64,000 nt of DNA from Paenibacillus sp. sptzw28 (GTDB lineage Bacteria > Bacillota > Bacilli > Paenibacillales > Paenibacillaceae), in the NCBI RefSeq assembly GCF_019550795.1, contig NZ_CP080545.1, positions 196,001 to 260,000 of the forward strand, written 5' to 3'. Numbering within the stretch: the stretch's first letter is position 1; each line of letters begins with the position of its first letter. Shown in pieces: positions 52,570-64,000 of the stretch. A program made the translations under genes and the position numbers. The notes beneath the pieces are model-generated. The model was not told where the DNA came from. It ran no database searches and worked only from the letters and a program-made list of their open reading frames with translations.

Positions 52570-52609
52570 GCCTTCCTGAACGACTAATGTCAGGAAGGCC
52601 CTTTTTTTA
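52570..52609 (+). terminator. terminator after abrB
   Basis: A 10-bp GCCTTCCTGA / TCAGGAAGGC stem (52570-52579 with 52590-52599) is followed by T7 on the plus strand. Confidence 0.92.
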
Positions 52610-52614
52610 TTCCT

Positions 52615-53517
52615 CTATTTCTTCATGATCTCGTTATATACTTCCCGCTTTGACAGCCCTCTGTCCACAGCTGCCCGTTTCATTGCATCCTTACGATCCC
52701 CAGTCTCAGCCTCATAGTGCCGCACATGCTCTTCAAGGTCAAGCTGCAACCACCAAGGAGGCTCATCCCCCTGCAGGTTCTTCGCATCTGCCGGATCCGC
52801 CCCGGCAATAACCAAACAGTATTCGCCGAGCGGAGGATGTTCGGCAAGCCATGCCATGCACTCCGAAACCCTTCCCCTGACTGCTTCCTCATGTCGTTTG
52901 GTTAGCTCCCGAACCATAGCTGCCGGCCTGTCGCCCCATTGCTCGAGCATGGCGGCAAGCGTCTTGGCCACCCGGTGCGGCGATTCATAGCAAATGATCG
53001 TGCCTTCCTGTCTTCGCATGCGCTCAAGCCAATCACGAAGCGATTTGCGCTCGCGCGGGGGGAAACCCGTGAACAGAAATCTATCGGTTGGCAGTCCCGA
53101 TATAATTAGCGCGGACAGTGCTGCATTAGCACCGGGGATTGGAACGACGGCAATTTCCCGTTCCACCGCAGCTGCGACCAGGTCGGCGCCCGGGTCTGAT
53201 ATTGCCGGCAGCCCGGCATCGCTCACAAGGGCGATCGAATGACCCTCTTCCAACAAACGAATGAGCTCATTCCCACTGGCTTCCTTGTTATGCTCATGAT
53301 AGCTGACTAGACGTGTCGATATTTCAAAATGCGTAAGCAGCTTGCGGGTTTGTCGGGTATCCTCGGCAGCAATAAGCCATACTTCCTTTAATGTACGGAT
53401 AGCCCTGAACGTCATATCCTCCAAATTTCCAATTGGTGTTCCGACTAAAAATAATGTACCCGTTTTCGGGCTTGTCCCGTTATCATTAGATTTGGAAAAA
53501 CTGCTCTGCACCTTCAT
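52615..53517 (-). CDS. rsmI: 16S rRNA 2'-O-ribose C1402 methyltransferase
   Basis: 300-aa tetrapyrrole-methylase-fold enzyme that modifies C1402 at the ribosome decoding site. GTLFLVGTPIGNLEDMTFRAIRTL, AEDTRQTRKLL, SDAGLPAISDPG and YESPHR are diagnostic of RsmI. It overlaps trmN6 by 4 bases, giving the trmN6-rsmI unit. Confidence 0.95.
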   Translation of the reverse strand: MKVQSSFSKSNDNGTSPKTGTLFLVGTPIGNLEDMTFRAIRTLKEVWLIAAEDTRQTRKLLTHFEISTRLVSYHEHNKEASGNELIRLLEEGHSIALVSDAGLPAISDPGADLVAAAVEREIAVVPIPGANAALSALIISGLPTDRFLFTGFPPRERKSLRDWLERMRRQEGTIICYESPHRVAKTLAAMLEQWGDRPAAMVRELTKRHEEAVRGRVSECMAWLAEHPPLGEYCLVIAGADPADAKNLQGDEPPWWLQLDLEEHVRHYEAETGDRKDAMKRAAVDRGLSKREVYNEIMKK

Positions 53518-54287
53518 GTCGGCGTATCCCTCGTTCCGGAATCCTTGTTCCCGTAATATATCCTTATTATTTCTTCATTATAGTGCTTGTCTTCGTTATA
53601 GACGATGAGCGGCGGCAGGAGTTTTATGTCGGGCTTTCCGTCCCTTACCGCTTCAATAAGAACCATATTGGCTTCGGCTTCACGATGGGGATGAACAAAT
53701 CGGATCCTTTTAGGCTCCAGCTTCCATCTTCTCAGTGTTTCAATAATTTCAATAAACCTTGACGGACGATGAACCATTGAGACTCTCCCGCCCGTCCGCA
53801 CAAGCTTGGCGCATGCGGCAACGATATCATCCAGCGAACCGTTAAGTTCATGCCTGGCCATAGCGACATATTCATTCTCACTATGGTCTCCTCTGCCTGC
53901 CGGCATATACGGAGGATTAACGGTAATTGCATCGTATACTCCGTATCCCGAATGCTCGTAGAAAGTACGAAGATCTCCTTCATGTATAACAATCTGGTCA
54001 CCCAGTCTATTCCACTCAACACTGCGCCGCGCCATATCGGCAAGCTTCGGCTGAATTTCAACACCGGTAATTGTAGCTTTCGTGCGAGTGGACAGCAGCA
54101 GCGGTACTACGCCATTGCCCGTACACAAATCCAATACTTTTCCCCGCGGCGGTATGCCGGCGAATCTTGCCAGTAGGACTGCATCCATCGAGAAGCTGAA
54201 AACCTCGCGGCTTTGGATGATGTGCAGTTGATGCGTCAATAGATCATCCAGTCGTTCATTCGGTTCAAGTGCAACATCTTTCGACAC
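53514..54287 (-). CDS. trmN6: tRNA1(Val) (adenine37-N6)-methyltransferase family protein
   Basis: 257-aa class I SAM methyltransferase (YabB). It has the SAM site VLDLCTGNGVVPLLLS and the N6-adenine catalytic motif NPPYMP, then ARHELNGSLDDIV, typical of TrmN6. It overlaps rsmI by 4 bases. Confidence 0.9.
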   Translation of the reverse strand: MSKDVALEPNERLDDLLTHQLHIIQSREVFSFSMDAVLLARFAGIPPRGKVLDLCTGNGVVPLLLSTRTKATITGVEIQPKLADMARRSVEWNRLGDQIVIHEGDLRTFYEHSGYGVYDAITVNPPYMPAGRGDHSENEYVAMARHELNGSLDDIVAACAKLVRTGGRVSMVHRPSRFIEIIETLRRWKLEPKRIRFVHPHREAEANMVLIEAVRDGKPDIKLLPPLIVYNEDKHYNEEIIRIYYGNKDSGTRDTPT

Positions 54288-54395
54288 GACGCCATAACCC
54301 TCGTTTCTTTTCTAATTAAAACCCGGTTTTCCTGGTCCATGCTACTCAGCATAAACGAAAAAGCAGACGCTATTCAAGCATTCATACCTTAAATA

Positions 54396-54429
54396 GAAGC
54401 AAACAAGACCCTTTGTGTAAGGGTCTTGT
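54396..54429 (-). terminator. terminator-like hairpin after yabA
   Basis: An 11-bp ACAAGACCCTT / AAGGGTCTTGT stem (54403-54413 with 54419-54429) is followed by TTGCTTC, a weak U-tract, 5 bases past the yabA stop. Confidence 0.65.
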
Positions 54430-54433
54430 CCGG

Positions 54434-54832
54434 TTATTCTTTATTCAGAAATGAAAGGCAGAACAAACAGTCGCCTTCCGTACGCAAGTGTCCATAATAT
54501 AAATTGCAAATATGGAATCCCTCATGATATAAACGCGCCAAATTATCATATCCTTCGCCCACGGCAGTGGCTTGGTCCACTGGCATTTGCGGCAATTCGG
54601 CTGATAAAGAGTTGGTAGAGGATGCGGTTACTACAGCCGGTTCCAGCTGTGAGACGTGGATAGCGGTTTCCCGCTTAAATATTTTGCGCAACTGCTGGTT
54701 TTCTATGCTAAGCCTCTTGTTTTCCTCGAGCAGTGCTTTAAGCTGTTGTTTCAGCGCTCCAAGCTCAACGTGCAGGCTTCCCATATTCGATTCCAGCTTG
54801 TCCATTTGGCTAAATAGATCCTTCTTATTCAA
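54434..54832 (-). CDS. yabA: replication initiation control protein YabA
   Basis: 132-aa regulator that binds DnaA and DnaN to limit initiation. It has an N-terminal leucine-zipper-like coiled coil (about 1-60), a linker, and a C-terminal zinc motif with [23 protein letters not shown] (His/Cys ligands). It lies 45 bases behind ricT in the holB-ricT-yabA order. Confidence 0.93.
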   Translation of the reverse strand: MNKKDLFSQMDKLESNMGSLHVELGALKQQLKALLEENKRLSIENQQLRKIFKRETAIHVSQLEPAVVTASSTNSLSAELPQMPVDQATAVGEGYDNLARLYHEGFHICNLYYGHLRTEGDCLFCLSFLNKE

Positions 54833-54877
54833 GTTCCCACCCCAAAGACTGTTCGGCTTCGGACTAAACGGATAGAA

Positions 54878-55678
54878 TTACTTCACTACGACATCGTCCA
54901 GAGGCAATTCCTTCGGCTTTCCGCCTTCAAACAACTGGACGAACACGGATTTAGTACCGGCATTAATTCCCGTTACTTTGCCTTCACCTAATGAGGTGAC
55001 GACAATTTTACCGACAGCCGGGAGCTCTTCCCTAACACTCTCGTAGTTATCGTGCTCGTACTTCAAGCAGCACATTAATCTTCCGCATAACCCGGATATT
55101 TTTGTCGGATTCAGTGATAAATTCTGGTCTTTTGCCATCTTTATTGATACCGGTTCGAAATCGCCGAGCCAAGACGAGCAGCATAGTACTCGGCCGCAAG
55201 GGCCAATACCCCCCAGCATCTTCGCTTCATCACGAACTCCAATTTGTCTAAGCTCGATCCGTGTACGGAAAATGCTTGCCAAATCCTTTACCAGCTCTCG
55301 AAAGTCGACTCTGCCTTCTGCCGTGAAATAAAAAATGATTTTATTGCGGTCAAAGGTAAACTCAACGTCTACAAGCTTCATCTTTAGCTGATGATCTTTT
55401 ATTTTATCGAGACAGGTCGCAAACGCATTACGGGCTGCGGCCTTATTCTCGTCAACAATTTTGGCGTCGTTGTCAACGGCTATTCTTATGACTTTCTTTA
55501 GTGGAAGGACGACATCAGATTCACCGACTTGCTTCTGTCCTACCACAACTTTACCGTATTCGATTCCCCTTGCAGTCTCTACAATCACATGTTGGTCTTT
55601 GTCGACAGGGAACTCAACCGGATCAAAGTAATAGATTTTGCCCGCTTTCTTGAAGCGGACGCCAATGACGTTATACAA
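54878..55678 (-). CDS. ricT: PSP1-domain protein RicT (YaaT)
   Basis: 266-aa protein of the RicAFT (YaaT-YlbF-YmcA) complex that promotes Spo0A activation and RNase Y function. It has a PSP1 C-terminal domain and the cysteine-rich stretch CGPCGRVLCCSSWLG ... CGRLMCCLKYE, which in the family binds iron-sulfur clusters. It is separated from holB by 4 bases. Confidence 0.95.
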   Translation of the reverse strand: MYNVIGVRFKKAGKIYYFDPVEFPVDKDQHVIVETARGIEYGKVVVGQKQVGESDVVLPLKKVIRIAVDNDAKIVDENKAAARNAFATCLDKIKDHQLKMKLVDVEFTFDRNKIIFYFTAEGRVDFRELVKDLASIFRTRIELRQIGVRDEAKMLGGIGPCGRVLCCSSWLGDFEPVSIKMAKDQNLSLNPTKISGLCGRLMCCLKYEHDNYESVREELPAVGKIVVTSLGEGKVTGINAGTKSVFVQLFEGGKPKELPLDDVVVK

Positions 55679-55682
55679 TCAC

Positions 55683-56660
55683 TCACCCCTCCTGTATGCG
55701 GATTAGCATTTGCTCAAACGCCAGCTGCGGCGGTACATGTGAGCGCATTCGTTTACCTGCTTCGAGCGTATGCTCGATACATTGGACCCATTCGTTAGCC
55801 GTGCGTCCGTATGCATGTTTGCCAATCCAATCCACTTGATCTATGAAAACAATCGCTTCTTGTCTTCCTGCTTGAAAATGAATCATATCTTTATACCATA
55901 ATACAAGCATCGACAGCAGCAGCTGCGGCTGCTCGCCAAGCTCCGTTTTAAATATTTGCTGCTGGGCGGATATCATTGCCGCGGTGAATCGGCTCAGACT
56001 GTCCTTTCCTAATTGTATCACTACGTTTCTCATTTCTGCAAATCCATTCTGCTGGATGATTGCCCTGCAGCTATCCAATCCGGATGACAGGTGAACGGCA
56101 GCCCGCGCCAATAGCTGCGGTACGCCTTCGGAAACCAGCCTCTGGAGCATATCGTGCGGCGCAAGAGGCAGGAAAGGGACCCACTGCGTGCGGGAACGGA
56201 TCGTCGGAAGGACTGCTTGTCGATTCTCTGTAAGTAAAATAGCTACGACCGGGCTCTGCGGTTCTTCCAAAAACTTCAGCAAACTGTTTGCGGCCTGCTG
56301 CGTCATTGTCTCTGCCCGCTGCATAATATACACTTTGCGCTGAGCGCCAGTATTACGGTAAGCCAGCTCACGCTGGAGCTCGCGAATTTGGTCGATTTTG
56401 ATCGAGCTGCCATCCGGCTCAATGAGATGGAGGTCCGGTTGATTACCGTGCTCGAATTTCCGGCATGAGAGACATTCTCCGCAAGCATCGTCACTGCAGC
56501 TTGTGCAGAATAATGCTTTGGCAAATGCCATTGCCATTGCTGTTCTGCCGCTTCCCGGAGGGCCGGTGAACAAATAGGCATGTGAGACCTTGCCGCTTGT
56601 AAGTGCATGCTGCAAAATCCGTTTCGCTTTAGGTTGTCCGGCAAGTTGTCCGATATTCAT
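55683..56660 (-). CDS. holB: DNA polymerase III subunit delta'
   Basis: 325-aa clamp-loader subunit with AAA+ core GPPGSGRTAMA, the zinc module CTSCSDDACGECLSC and the sensor-like LKFLEEP. It works with DnaX and HolA to load the sliding clamp. It lies between yaaR and ricT, as in Bacillus. Confidence 0.94.
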   Translation of the reverse strand: MNIGQLAGQPKAKRILQHALTSGKVSHAYLFTGPPGSGRTAMAMAFAKALFCTSCSDDACGECLSCRKFEHGNQPDLHLIEPDGSSIKIDQIRELQRELAYRNTGAQRKVYIMQRAETMTQQAANSLLKFLEEPQSPVVAILLTENRQAVLPTIRSRTQWVPFLPLAPHDMLQRLVSEGVPQLLARAAVHLSSGLDSCRAIIQQNGFAEMRNVVIQLGKDSLSRFTAAMISAQQQIFKTELGEQPQLLLSMLVLWYKDMIHFQAGRQEAIVFIDQVDWIGKHAYGRTANEWVQCIEHTLEAGKRMRSHVPPQLAFEQMLIRIQEG

Positions 56661-56700
56661 GACAGTCTTTTCCTTTCCCTTTCCTATCCAATGGGAGGGA

Positions 56701-57144
56701 TTAAAAAAACAAATTGATTAGCATGCCGCGGATATCCCCGATCTTCTGCAGCAGCTCAAGTCGTCCTTCTTCGCTTTCAAGGAGCTCTTCACCTATCATT
56801 ATTAAGGCAGAATCGACTTCATCAAGAAGCTTATATCGCTTCGTCCGACCGCGACGGTCAAACCCGCGAGTTTCCTTCATTCCAACGCCGCGCCCGACAG
56901 TATCCTCCAGAAACTGCTTTACCATTTTCCTATAAAGCTGCAGCTCACGTACAGTCATTGACCTCGCAAGCCGTTCACCTTGATTATGAATATCCTGCAG
57001 CTGCCGCTGCAGCTGTTCCATCGTTCTCTGCTCGTCCTGATGCTGCATGATATCGGTAAAGTTTTTCGGCTGTATCGGCCTTGAACCTAAATCAGACCGA
57101 GTGCGGTCTTGACCGATAGGGCGCCATCCGGGATTAATTTTCAT
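56701..57144 (-). CDS. yaaR: YaaR family protein (DUF327)
   Basis: 147-aa helical cytoplasmic protein of unknown function. The conserved region is RLARSMTVRELQLYRKMVKQFLEDTVGRGVGMKETRGFDRRGRTKRYKLLDEVD. It lies 16 bases behind darA and 40 before holB. Context alone gives no function. Confidence 0.9.
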   Translation of the reverse strand: MKINPGWRPIGQDRTRSDLGSRPIQPKNFTDIMQHQDEQRTMEQLQRQLQDIHNQGERLARSMTVRELQLYRKMVKQFLEDTVGRGVGMKETRGFDRRGRTKRYKLLDEVDSALIMIGEELLESEEGRLELLQKIGDIRGMLINLFF

Positions 57145-57160
57145 CGCTAATCACGCCCAG

Positions 57161-57508
<348 letters not shown>

Positions 57509-57561
57509 TTAACCTTAATCCTTATATCTTTGATCTGCTTATGAATATTTATCTATATGAT

Positions 57562-58212
57562 TTAGACATTGCTCTCATATAATCCTTTAAATCGTTGGTT
57601 TATGATTTCAATTGCGTTATTAAAAACCTCTTGAGCGGTCTTTTCGGCATCAAGTCTGATAATTCGGTTTGGTTCGCTCTCCATCAGCTGCATATAGCCT
57701 TCCCTCACCAGCCGGTGAAAATCAAGTCCTTCGAGATCAAGGCGATTGATTTCTCTATTATCTGCTTGATGAATGCGCGCAAGTCCGGCTTCCGGGGAAA
57801 TATCCATCCATAGGGTCAGCTGAGGCATCAAGCCTTCAATGGCAAAACGGTTAATCGACCATATTTCATCGATCCCGAGCCCTCTAGCGTAGCCCTGATA
57901 AGCAAGACTGCTGTCGACAAACCGATCACATATGACGAATATACCCTCGGCAAGCGCTGGTTTTACCTTTTCTACCAAATGCTGTCTTCTCGCCGCGGCG
58001 TAAAGAAGCGCTTCGGTTCTTGCTTCCATAGAAGTATTCGCCTTATCAAGAATAACTCCGCGAATTTGCTCCGCGATCAGGATCCCTCCCGGCTCACGCG
58101 TTGTCATAACGCGGAGGTTTCTTGCTCTCAGTGTACGCGCGAGTCCTTCTATAAGTGTCGTTTTACCGGCACCCTCTCCGCCCTCTATCGTCAAAAACCA
58201 TCCTTTTTTCAC
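57562..58212 (-). CDS. tmk: thymidylate kinase
   Basis: Phosphorylates dTMP to dTDP. The 216-aa protein has P-loop IEGGEGAGKTTLIE, the DRF motif VICDRFVDSSLAYQGYARGLG and a LID-like region RIHQADNREINRLDLE. It follows yaaO and precedes darA in the usual order. Confidence 0.96.
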   Translation of the reverse strand: MKKGWFLTIEGGEGAGKTTLIEGLARTLRARNLRVMTTREPGGILIAEQIRGVILDKANTSMEARTEALLYAAARRQHLVEKVKPALAEGIFVICDRFVDSSLAYQGYARGLGIDEIWSINRFAIEGLMPQLTLWMDISPEAGLARIHQADNREINRLDLEGLDFHRLVREGYMQLMESEPNRIIRLDAEKTAQEVFNNAIEIINQRFKGLYESNV

Positions 58213-58275
58213 ACAAGAACTCCTCTATCCTCTTAATACCCTTATCATAACAAAGCCAATCCCATGCGTAAACGG

Positions 58276-59775
58276 TTAGCTCTCTCGAAGAACAGCTATA
58301 GTCTTAAGCGATGGATCGGTCACTCCTTGACATTTTGCGCCATATTCAGCTAATTGCTCGATATATGAGACAGTATCCGGCATAACGGTCTCACCTGGGT
58401 ACAATATCGGAATACCAGGCGGGTAAGGAATTACCGCCTCTGCCGACTTCCTTCCGGCTGCGTTACAAGGGCGAACCATCTCGGAAGCCGACTTTTGTAT
58501 ATTACGCCTCGGTAATTGGACGGGCTTTGAGATACGTTGGTACTTGTGTCCAATCGATAAATTTTGACTATTTAGGGCTAGCGGGTTTGTCAGATGCTCT
58601 TTCGAAATCGCCGTTAACGCTAATTTCAATTTCTCGATGTCTTCATCGGTCGGTGCCAAACCGATTAATATTACGACATGAAGCGGATCAGCCATCTCGG
58701 TCCAACAGCCGTATTGCTCCAGCCTACGCTGCAATTCAAAACCTGATAATATGCCTTTGCGGTGCTTTATGACGAGTCGGAGCGGATCTGTTACTCCATT
58801 AATATGTGTATTTTTTAGTCCGCCAGAAATCTCCAAGAACGTTGCCGACTCCATAATCCATTTTTTTAAATGCTCCGCCGCCGTTAACCCTTTTTCAAAT
58901 AAACTGTATCCGAATTTATCAATCATTGCCCGGGCAATATCCAATGAAGCCATTATCGGATATGACGGACTTGAGCTTTGTACTATCGCAAGGGAATGCC
59001 GCAGTGCATCGCGATCAATTCTTGCCCCCTGAGTATGCAGCATAGCGCCCAGCGTAAGCGCAGGCAGAGTCTTGTGTGTTGATTGAACCACAACATCTGC
59101 ACCTGCTTGCAGCGCAGAGCGCGGAAGCTCCGGATGAAGCCCGTAATGCGCCCCATGAGCTTCGTCGACCAGCAGAGGTATACCATGTTTATGAACAAGC
59201 TCCGCGTAAGGTCTCAGATCGATGCTAACTCCGTAGTAGCTAGGATTACTGATGAGGACCGCACGTGCCTCCGGATACATGCCCAAAGCTTCTTCAATAT
59301 CGGGTAATGAAGGGATACCATTCATTCCGATTTCCGAACTTCGTTGGGATGCCACAAAAACTGCCCTGGCACCTGAAAGCGATAACCCATTTAGAATCGA
59401 TTTATGCACGTTTCGTTGTACGATGATGATATCTTCAGGATTGCAGGTGGCCAGCAGCATCGCGATATTCCCGGCGGTACTCCCTCCTACAAGAAAGTAG
59501 GTTTTCTCAGCACCGAACGTTTGTGCTGCGAGCTCCTCAGCCTCCGCAATTACACCGGTAGGCATGTGTAGATCATCCGTTACCGATAGCTCCGTGACAT
59601 CAATCGACATAATCGATTGAAAAATCTCCACGGCATGTGGATCAACCGTTTTCAATTTTTCCACCGATTGGCCATATTTATGACCAGGCACATGATAACT
59701 CACTGGGCGGCTATTCGCCAACACGGTTAATGCCTCATATAGCGGTGCATTCCATTTCTCATTGACGCTGGTCAT
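58276..59775 (-). CDS. yaaO: Orn/Lys/Arg decarboxylase family protein YaaO
   Basis: ~499-aa PLP enzyme of the group III (fold type I) amino acid decarboxylases. The PLP lysine is in VVQSTHKTLPAL, with DEAHGAHYG and SNPSYYGVSIDLR upstream. The frame starts at 59799, but ATG 59775 (MTSVNEKWNAPL) follows GGGAG. It probably makes a polyamine or cadaverine, but substrate cannot be read from sequence. There is no arginase-type partner nearby. Confidence 0.85.
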   Translation of the reverse strand: MTSVNEKWNAPLYEALTVLANSRPVSYHVPGHKYGQSVEKLKTVDPHAVEIFQSIMSIDVTELSVTDDLHMPTGVIAEAEELAAQTFGAEKTYFLVGGSTAGNIAMLLATCNPEDIIIVQRNVHKSILNGLSLSGARAVFVASQRSSEIGMNGIPSLPDIEEALGMYPEARAVLISNPSYYGVSIDLRPYAELVHKHGIPLLVDEAHGAHYGLHPELPRSALQAGADVVVQSTHKTLPALTLGAMLHTQGARIDRDALRHSLAIVQSSSPSYPIMASLDIARAMIDKFGYSLFEKGLTAAEHLKKWIMESATFLEISGGLKNTHINGVTDPLRLVIKHRKGILSGFELQRRLEQYGCWTEMADPLHVVILIGLAPTDEDIEKLKLALTAISKEHLTNPLALNSQNLSIGHKYQRISKPVQLPRRNIQKSASEMVRPCNAAGRKSAEAVIPYPPGIPILYPGETVMPDTVSYIEQLAEYGAKCQGVTDPSLKTIAVLRES

Positions 59776-59878
59776 ACCTGCTGTATCTCCCTTTCCCATA
59801 AACTAACGCGATTACTTTCATCATACTTGAAATTCGCGTTTACATAAACATTCACAGAGTGACGCACGATGATGAGGG

Positions 59879-59940
59879 TAAAAAAATATAATCCCTGACC
59901 TTCCCGAGATTATCAAACTCGAGATGCCAAGGATTATATT
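59879..59940 (-). terminator. terminator after csfB
   Basis: A long stem with ATATAATCC/GGATTATAT ends (59886-59894 with 59931-59939) and inner CTCGAG-type pairing is followed by T-rich sequence on the minus strand. Confidence 0.8.
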
Positions 59941-59963
59941 TGATGTGTCTCCCGTATTTATAC

Positions 59964-60152
59964 TCACGCATTCTTCTGAACCCAAATCCTTTTAAGCTGA
60001 TGAATAAAGAAAGGATACTTCTCGTCCTGGACTTCCGTTCTGACCATCTCCACTTCGCATGATTCACAAATAAATTCATCAATAATTCGCAAGCCTTCCA
60101 ATTTTTCCTGACCACAGATTATGCAGTAATTCCCGAGTCTTTCTTCCATCAT
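59964..60152 (-). CDS. csfB: anti-SigG factor Gin (CsfB)
   Basis: 62-aa zinc-binding inhibitor of SigG (and SigE) that keeps SigG off until late forespore stages. The CIICGQ and ICESCE pairs are the family's CxxC zinc ligands. The start is ATG 60152 (MMEERLGNYC) with GAGG 8 bases upstream; the frame is also open further. A SigF promoter lies 40 bases upstream, as in Bacillus. Confidence 0.92.
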   Translation of the reverse strand: MMEERLGNYCIICGQEKLEGLRIIDEFICESCEVEMVRTEVQDEKYPFFIHQLKRIWVQKNA

Positions 60153-60190
60153 CTTCACCGCCTCATCTAAACAAATTAAGTCATTGCTTC

Positions 60191-60220
60191 TATTATGCCA
60201 CATAGTCTAGCAATTTATAC
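60191..60220 (-). promoter_or_regulatory. SigF promoter of csfB
   Basis: GTATA (60216-60220), 15-base spacer, TGGCATAATA (60191-60200) on the minus strand. The -10 matches GGNNANAMTR at 9 of 10 positions. Confidence 0.65.
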
Positions 60221-60376
60221 TTGTTTCATAGCCCATTTCAAATAGTTCTGCTACATATTATGTTGATTGGGCAGTAATGGTGAATGATTTATCTGCCTTT
60301 TTCAGGAAAGACGGTCTTCATAATTACGCTGCAATTTCCGATACATTGTCGTAGTAGACGAAAGGATGTTGACATT

Positions 60377-60907
60377 ATGAGAGGTAGCCTTGCCGAACAA
60401 AAAAAAGCGACCATATATCAGTACCAGCTCGTCCGTAAAATCCCGGTCCGTAAAGAACTCCTATGGAGCCATTATGTAATCGCATTCATACTTATCGTAT
60501 TCCAGATAGCCATGTATCAATTTGACGGCTTCATCGCAATAGTACTCGGTATTTCTTGCACACAGTTGGTCCATTTTATCATTATTCGTCTCACGCTGCT
60601 TCGTGTAGATATACCGGACAGCCGACGCTGGGGGTGGAGGTTAACGCCTCCTTGGGTTGGATATATTCCAATTGCGCATATTGAACTTTCGGTGTATCGC
60701 CGATTACATCGTCATCTGCTGTGGCTTGGCTTGGCCACGGTCTGCATCGTATATCCATGGGCGAATGAAGCGCAAATGATCAGTTTGATCAGCTGGCATC
60801 TATGGTTTCTCATACCGCGAATCGTCATTCTTCGCCGGTTGCGCAAATTCAGTCGAGACGGCATTCTTAAGATTCAATCAAAGGAGATTAACTGCTACCA
60901 TCGTTAA
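60377..60907 (+). CDS. putative membrane protein of unknown function
   Basis: 176-aa plus-strand protein with about four hydrophobic segments (near residues 28-48, 52-78, 115-132 and 137-156), separated by basic loops rich in Arg. The start MRGSLAEQ (60377) follows AAGGA by 11 bases; the frame is open from 60284. It has no motif I recognise. It runs against the local strand, between csfB and the rRNA operon, and has its own terminator. Confidence 0.65.
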   Translation: MRGSLAEQKKATIYQYQLVRKIPVRKELLWSHYVIAFILIVFQIAMYQFDGFIAIVLGISCTQLVHFIIIRLTLLRVDIPDSRRWGWRLTPPWVGYIPIAHIELSVYRRLHRHLLWLGLATVCIVYPWANEAQMISLISWHLWFLIPRIVILRRLRKFSRDGILKIQSKEINCYHR

Positions 60908-60915
60908 AGTATTGA

Positions 60916-60942
60916 AGAAGTCTTATGGACTTCCTTTTTTGT
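60916..60942 (+). terminator. terminator after the membrane protein gene
   Basis: A 6-bp GAAGTC / GACTTC stem (60917-60922 with 60928-60933) is followed by T6 on the plus strand. Confidence 0.75.
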
Positions 60943-60979
60943 TTTTAACCGTCTATGTAATGATCCAAACAATGGTAAC

Positions 60980-61022
60980 ACAACAAAAACAACAAAAAAC
61001 CGACTGCAAAATGCAGTCGGTT
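60980..61022 (-). terminator. rRNA operon terminator
   Basis: An 11-bp AACCGACTGCA / TGCAGTCGGTT stem (60998-61008 with 61012-61022) is followed by TTTTGTTGTTTTTG on the minus strand, just past 5S rRNA. Confidence 0.93.
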
Positions 61023-61028
61023 TCTCGT

Positions 61029-61145
61029 GCTTGGCAGCGTCCTACTCTCCCAGGACCCTGCGGTCCAAGTACCATCGGCGCTGGAGGGCTTAACGGTCGT
61101 GTTCGGGATGGGAACGCGTGGTTCCCCTCCGCCATCGCCACCAAA
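61029..61145 (-). rRNA. rrf: 5S ribosomal RNA
   Basis: A 117-base gene with the usual 5' start TTTGGTGGCG and 3' end GCCAAGC in the minus-strand reading. The internal GTTCCC and GAACACG blocks match 5S. It is the last gene of the rRNA operon. The 139 bases between 23S and 5S hold no tRNA. Confidence 0.95.
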
Positions 61146-61284
61146 CAGGATTTTTGGTTGCCCCAAAAATCAGTTCAAAGCGGTTGCGCCTTGAAAACTG
61201 GATACAAACGGTTGTGAAACCCCTTTAGTCTTACGTTAACCTAAGAGCAGCGTGCGAAGTGAACGTTCAGGTGAACGTTCGTAG

Positions 61285-64000
<2,716 letters not shown>

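Overview
The window is a 64 kb origin-proximal segment of an endospore-forming Bacillota chromosome, most likely Paenibacillaceae (Paenibacillus or a close relative). The evidence is gene content and order. Read right to left, an rRNA operon is followed by csfB, yaaO, tmk, darA, yaaR, holB, ricT, yabA, trmN6, rsmI, abrB, tatD, yabE, rnmV, ksgA, yabG, veg, sspF, ispE, purR, ridA, spoVG, glmU, rplY, pth, fin, mfd, then spoVT, spoVB, mazG/yabN, hup, hslR, yabP, yabQ, divIC, yabR, spoIIE, yabS, yabT, tilS, hprT and ftsH. This is the classic Bacillus-type order with local changes such as HU and nadAB. Almost everything, including the rRNA, is on the minus strand. Only abrB, a 66-aa unknown gene (38951) and a membrane protein (60377) are on the plus strand.

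Layout: 1-1974 nadB/nadA (NAD synthesis). 2278-8111 ftsH, hprT, tilS, yabT, yabS. 8399-14119 sporulation and division genes (spoIIE, yabR, divIC, yabQ, yabP, hslR, hup). 14425-18861 mazG, spoVB, spoVT. 19126-26285 a guanidine-utilisation operon. 26400-31245 urtEDCBA urea transporter. 31576-33892 a lactonase-family protein and a PrsA-like foldase. 33879-44301 the mfd to ispE block. 44457-52495 sspF, veg, yabG, ksgA, rnmV, yabE, tatD, an HD phosphohydrolase and abrB. 52615-60152 rsmI to csfB. 60377-60907 an unknown membrane protein. 61029-64000 5S and partial 23S rRNA.

The most informative region is 19126-31360, inserted between spoVT and prsA/mfd. A guanidine-I (ykkC) riboswitch with its terminator precedes an ABC importer (binding protein, permease, ATPase), a 383-aa ureohydrolase that fits the nickel-dependent guanidine hydrolase GdmH better than agmatinase, and an ECF nickel/cobalt transporter (CbiM, CbiN-like, fused CbiQ-CbiO). 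A urea ABC importer lies directly upstream. Both units have perfect TnrA/GlnR boxes (TGTNA-N7-TNACA) next to near-consensus SigA promoters. The inferred logic is that nitrogen limitation plus guanidine turns on guanidine import, hydrolysis to urea and ammonia, and nickel supply, with a urea importer alongside. No urease is in the window.

A second theme is a family of intergenic hairpin arrays directly upstream of the ribosome-binding sites of gdmH, the guanidine transporter ATPase and pth. Their inverted-repeat arms differ by locus, but the hairpins are separated by a shared ~20-nt linker. A degenerate unit precedes rplY, and a different hairpin array precedes mfd.

Regulatory sites read from the sequence outline the sporulation network: Spo0A boxes at spoIIE and abrB, SigH at spoVG, SigF at csfB and fin, SigG at sspF, SigK at yabG, plus a ydaO-type c-di-AMP riboswitch before yabE. 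Gene-free stretches above about 300 bases are covered by listed promoters, riboswitches, repeats or terminators. The 287-base gap 13275-13561 holds only the hslR-side terminator region and no clear promoter. I saw no tRNA gene, insertion sequence, prophage or CRISPR array.
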